Assembly: GCA_012730045.1 (NCBI GenBank)
Contig: JAAYBR010000091.1
Location: 1-64,000 of the forward strand
DNA from: Candidatus Hydrogenedentota bacterium
GTDB taxonomy: Bacteria; Hydrogenedentota; Hydrogenedentia; Hydrogenedentales; CAITNO01
Length of the DNA stretch: 64,000 nt
Reading direction: 5' to 3'
Shown one piece after another: positions 61,587-64,000 of the stretch; within the stretch, counting starts at the first letter, position 1; each line of letters starts with the position of its first letter. The notes beneath the pieces are model-generated. The model did not search any database. It saw nothing but the letters and a program-made list of their open reading frames with translations, and was not told where the DNA came from. Both the position numbers and the translations under genes were made by a program.

Positions 61587-63038
61587 ATGGAGATGGAGAA
61601 GACGCTGAGGGGGCGCTGCGAGGCGCATGGACAGGGGCATGTGTTCCGGTTCTGGGGGACGTTGAACGCGGAGGAGCGCGGCCGCCTGCTGGAACAGCTC
61701 GCGCAGGTGGAGTTTCCGCTCATGGAGCGCCTTGCGCGGGAGTGGATCCTCGAGACGCCGCCGCCCGCCCGGTTTGAGCGCATCGAGCCTGTGCCCGTGC
61801 TGCCCGCCGCAGTCCACCGCGGCGAGGGCGCCCCGGAGGCGTGGGACGCGGGCGAGGCCGCCCTGCGCGCGGGGAAGGTTGGCCTGTTCCTGGTGGCGGG
61901 CGGCCAGGGCACGCGCCTCGGCTTTCCCGGGCCGAAAGGCTGCTACCCCATCGGGCCGCTGACGGGGAAGACGCTCTTCCAGTACCATGCGGAGAAGCTG
62001 TTGAACCTGCGCCGCCGCTTCGGCTGCGCGCTGCCATGGTACATCATGGTGAGCGCGGCCAACGAGGCCGCCACGCGCGCCTACTTCGCGGAGAACGGCC
62101 ATTTCGGCCTCGGCGCGGAGAACGTGGTGTTCCTGCGCCAGCGCATGGTGCCCTGCATGGACGGCGCGGGCCGTTTCATGCTGGAGGCCCCCGGCTCGCT
62201 GGCCATGAACCCCAACGGCCACGGCGGCTGCATCCCCGCAATGGTGGAGAACGGCGTGCTCGACGACGCGCGGGCGCGCGGCGTGGAGATGCTCAGCTAC
62301 TTCCAGGTGGACAACTGGGCGGTCAAGGTGGCCGACCCGTACTTCATCGGGTGGCACGCCCTCAAGGGCGCCGAGATGTCCTCCAAGGTCCACCGCAAGA
62401 ACACGGCCCGCGAGGCCGTCGGCGTCCACTGCCTGTGCGACGGGGTGTACCAGGTCATCGAGTATAGCGAGCTGGACATTTACCCGCAGCTGCTGGAGAC
62501 CGACGCGGCGGGCAATGTCCGCTATTTCGCCGGCAACCCCGCCATGCACATCCTGTCCGTCGAGTTCGTGCAGGGCGTCTTCAACCGCTTCGACCGGTTC
62601 CCCTGGCATCTGGCCCGCAAGAAAATCCCCTTCGTGAACGACGCCGGCGAGCTGGTGAAGCCCGACACCCCCAACGGCTGCAAGTTCGAGACCTTCGTGT
62701 TCGACGCCCTCCAGCTTGTGCGCCACGCCCCGGTGGCGGTCGAGATCGGCCGCCTCGGCGAGTACACGCCCACCAAGCAGTTCGAGGGCGACAACAGCGT
62801 GGTCGCGTCGCGCCAGTCCATGGCCGAGTGGTGGGGCGGCTGGTTCAACGCTGCGGGGGCCGCCGTGCCCCGGGACGCCGGGGGCCGTGTGGCGGTTCCC
62901 CTGGAGGTGAGCCCCCTGTTCGCGCTTACGCGCGACGAGTTTGTGGAGAAGGCCGCAGGCAGGGTCTGGGACCTGTCGCGCGGCCTCTCGGTGGACGCCG
63001 ACGGCAACACCGAAACGCCCGCCGCGCCGTCCGCCTAG
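61587..63038 (+). CDS. UDP-sugar pyrophosphorylase (UAP1/UDPGP type)
   Basis: A 483-residue nucleotidyltransferase of the eukaryotic-like UDPGP family, which makes UDP-N-acetylhexosamine or UDP-glucose from UTP and the sugar-1-phosphate. The UTP-binding motif VAGGQGTRLGFPGPKGCYPI, then GPLTGKTLFQYHAEKLL, is typical of UAP1. MNPNGHGGCIPAM, FQVDNWAVKVADPYFIGWH and the late KQFEGDNSVVASRQ complete the active site. ATG 61587 is used (GGAG 11 bases upstream); ATG 61593 is the alternative. It is the last gene of the BadF-kinase operon and a hairpin follows. Confidence 0.88.
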   Translation: MEMEKTLRGRCEAHGQGHVFRFWGTLNAEERGRLLEQLAQVEFPLMERLAREWILETPPPARFERIEPVPVLPAAVHRGEGAPEAWDAGEAALRAGKVGLFLVAGGQGTRLGFPGPKGCYPIGPLTGKTLFQYHAEKLLNLRRRFGCALPWYIMVSAANEAATRAYFAENGHFGLGAENVVFLRQRMVPCMDGAGRFMLEAPGSLAMNPNGHGGCIPAMVENGVLDDARARGVEMLSYFQVDNWAVKVADPYFIGWHALKGAEMSSKVHRKNTAREAVGVHCLCDGVYQVIEYSELDIYPQLLETDAAGNVRYFAGNPAMHILSVEFVQGVFNRFDRFPWHLARKKIPFVNDAGELVKPDTPNGCKFETFVFDALQLVRHAPVAVEIGRLGEYTPTKQFEGDNSVVASRQSMAEWWGGWFNAAGAAVPRDAGGRVAVPLEVSPLFALTRDEFVEKAAGRVWDLSRGLSVDADGNTETPAAPSA

Positions 63039-63045
63039 TCCGACG

Positions 63046-63072
63046 GGTCGGACAGGTCGGACCTGTCTGACC
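63046..63072 (+). terminator. Hairpin after the pyrophosphorylase gene
   Basis: GGTCGGACAGGT (63046-63057) pairs with ACCTGTCTGACC (63061-63072) with one G-U pair and a three-base loop. There is no T-run, so it may end transcription with factor help or protect the mRNA 3' end. Confidence 0.4.
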
Positions 63073-63094
63073 CTGACCGGCGCGGGCAGAAACC

Positions 63095-63124
63095 TTGCAT
63101 TTGGGCACAAGAATAAGGTAAGAT
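63095..63124 (+). promoter_or_regulatory. tRNA-Asp promoter candidate, TTGCAT-18-TAAGAT
   Basis: TTGCAT at 63095-63100 and TAAGAT at 63119-63124 are 18 bases apart, ending 32 bases before the tRNA 5' end. Confidence 0.5.
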
Positions 63125-63156
63125 TTCGCCGCTTTGAGGGGTTCGCCCCGCAGTGC

Positions 63157-63233
<77 letters not shown>

Positions 63234-63248
63234 TTTTTGTTTAAGCGC

Positions 63249-63286
63249 GCCCGCCATCCCCTCCGGGGACGGCGGGCTTCTGTTTT
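63249..63286 (+). terminator. Rho-independent terminator after tRNA-Asp
   Basis: A 13-bp stem (63249-63261 with 63265-63277; GCCCGCC / GGCGGGC outer arms, one A-C mismatch) has a TCC loop and is followed by TTCTGTTTT. It lies 16 bases after the tRNA. Confidence 0.75.
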
Positions 63287-63325
63287 CGGTGGCGGCGCGC
63301 GCCCCGCAGCGGGTAGAATGGGCCC

Positions 63326-64000
63326 ATGAACACTTGGCAGCTTGACGCGAAAGAGACACTGGCCAAAGGCTTCGCGCGGTTGATGCGCGCGGCCGTGGAG
63401 AACGCGGCGCGGGAGTTTTCCCGCACGGGCGAGGAGCTGGACGCGGGCGTCCACGAGGGGCGCAAGTGGCTGAAAAAGGCCCGCGCCCTGCTCAAACTGT
63501 GCCGCGCCGCCCTGGAGAAGGAGCAGTACCGCGCCTGGAACCGCAAACTCCGCGATGCGGGGCGCGCGGTTTCCGCTGTCCGCGACGACGCGGCGCTGTG
63601 CGAGACGGCGGAACGGCTGCTGGCGCGGGACGACCTGTCCCCGGCGGCGCGGCGGACGCTGGAGGCCCTGCGCGACGGCATCGCCGCGGACGACCGGGAC
63701 GAGGCGCGCAAGTGCGCGGCCCTGGCGGTCCGGCGGCTGAAACGTCTGCTCGCCGAGACGGATTTCTCCCTGCGCATTCCCTCCAGTAAGGAAGAGGGGG
63801 TGTTGAAGCGCGGGCTGAAGAGGTCGTTGAAGGGCGCGCAGGAGGCCTGCCGTGCCAGCTGGCCGCAGGACGACACGGCGGGGCTGCATGAATCGCGCAA
63901 GCGTGTCAAGGATTTGCGCTACCAGGCGGAACTGCTGGCCGGATGCTGGCCGGGCCCCGTCACCGCACTGGCGGAGGAACTTCACCGCCTGACGGACATG
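63326..64000 (+). CDS. CHAD-domain protein, cut by the window end
   Basis: The frame is open from ATG 63326 to the last base, 225 codons, with no stop, so only the N-terminal part is seen. It is a basic, helical protein with two related helix pairs: VHEGRKWLKKARALLKLCRA near residue 42 and LHESRKRVKDLRYQAELLAG near residue 188. This is the CHAD signature, a domain that binds polyphosphate through basic helix faces and often occurs alone or with a CYTH triphosphatase domain. No CYTH part precedes it here. The ribosome binding site is weak. It lies after tRNA-Asp on the same strand, separated by a terminator. Confidence 0.8.
   Translation, partial: MNTWQLDAKETLAKGFARLMRAAVENAAREFSRTGEELDAGVHEGRKWLKKARALLKLCRAALEKEQYRAWNRKLRDAGRAVSAVRDDAALCETAERLLARDDLSPAARRTLEALRDGIAADDRDEARKCAALAVRRLKRLLAETDFSLRIPSSKEEGVLKRGLKRSLKGAQEACRASWPQDDTAGLHESRKRVKDLRYQAELLAGCWPGPVTALAEELHRLTDM

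Overview
The window is 64 kb of GC-rich DNA from a Gram-negative bacterium. The outer membrane is implied by a Pal lipoprotein (57.4 kb) and a CpoB/YbgF-like lipoprotein (58.0 kb). Large secreted glycoside hydrolases, a hydrazine-synthase-alpha-like dihaem protein, a Hanks-type kinase operon, a Tat-exported sugar isomerase and a flavodiiron protein together suggest a carbohydrate-scavenging, oxygen-sensitive member of the PVC/Hydrogenedentota-like lineages. That placement is an inference from gene content. No rRNA or single-copy marker that would fix the taxonomy was recognised.

Layout. 0.4-6.4 kb: a myo-inositol catabolic cluster (iolD, iolA/mmsA, an iolE-like gene, iolG), broken by a small antitoxin gene and a toxin gene whose 3' part is replaced by a dispersed repeat. 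6.4-13.5 kb: a small membrane protein, then two large exported glycoside-hydrolase-type proteins on the minus strand. 13.9-17.3 kb: a beta-propeller/dihaem protein. 17.3-23.0 kb: a minus-strand cluster of a trypsin-like protease with TPRs, a Ser/Thr kinase (GTGA overlap), a Cys-less thioredoxin-fold/TPR/CsgG-like protein and a tail-anchored secreted protein. 23.1-28.0 kb: a secreted protein, an acyl-CoA synthetase, a secreted protein and a DtxR-type regulator. 28.2-31.3 kb: a single-chain MmeI-like restriction-modification gene between two identical 26-bp direct repeats, one of which is the 3' end of the neighbouring hydrolase gene. 31.3-38.1 kb: a minus-strand run of pncC (cinA C-terminal domain), dnaE, an M48 lipoprotein protease and a glycoside hydrolase. 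38.3-43.9 kb: a DUF4405-like membrane protein, a URO-D-family methyltransferase-like protein, a zinc-ribbon protein, a C45-type Ntn hydrolase, a Tat-exported isomerase and a flavodiiron protein. 44.4-47.3 kb: a B12-binding radical SAM protein and a TetR regulator with a long N-terminal extension and a perfect operator palindrome over its own promoter. 47.7-53.2 kb: a beta-helix protein, a YggU-family protein, a purine nucleoside phosphorylase and a yacL-ispD-ispF operon. 53.2-57.1 kb: a GH38 alpha-mannosidase divergent from a GHMP sugar kinase. 57.4-63.0 kb: pal, a cpoB-like gene, then an operon of BadF-type sugar kinase, DUF1573 protein, zinc-ribbon protein and UDP-sugar pyrophosphorylase. 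63.1-64.0 kb: tRNA-Asp with promoter and terminator, and a CHAD-domain gene that runs off the window.

How the parts work together. The hydrolases, mannosidase, beta-helix protein and inositol genes fit degradation of plant or algal polysaccharide and polyol. The sugar kinases and the UDP-sugar pyrophosphorylase could feed released sugars into nucleotide-sugar pools. Intergenic regions are unusually rich in dispersed perfect inverted repeats (about 0.2, 5.2, 13.7, 44.1-44.3 and 47.5 kb), a second palindromic family (7.2 and 31.2 kb) and other palindromes (28.1 and 43.9 kb). One repeat has replaced the end of a toxin gene. Promoters resembling TTGnnn-N17/19-TAtnaT precede many leading genes.
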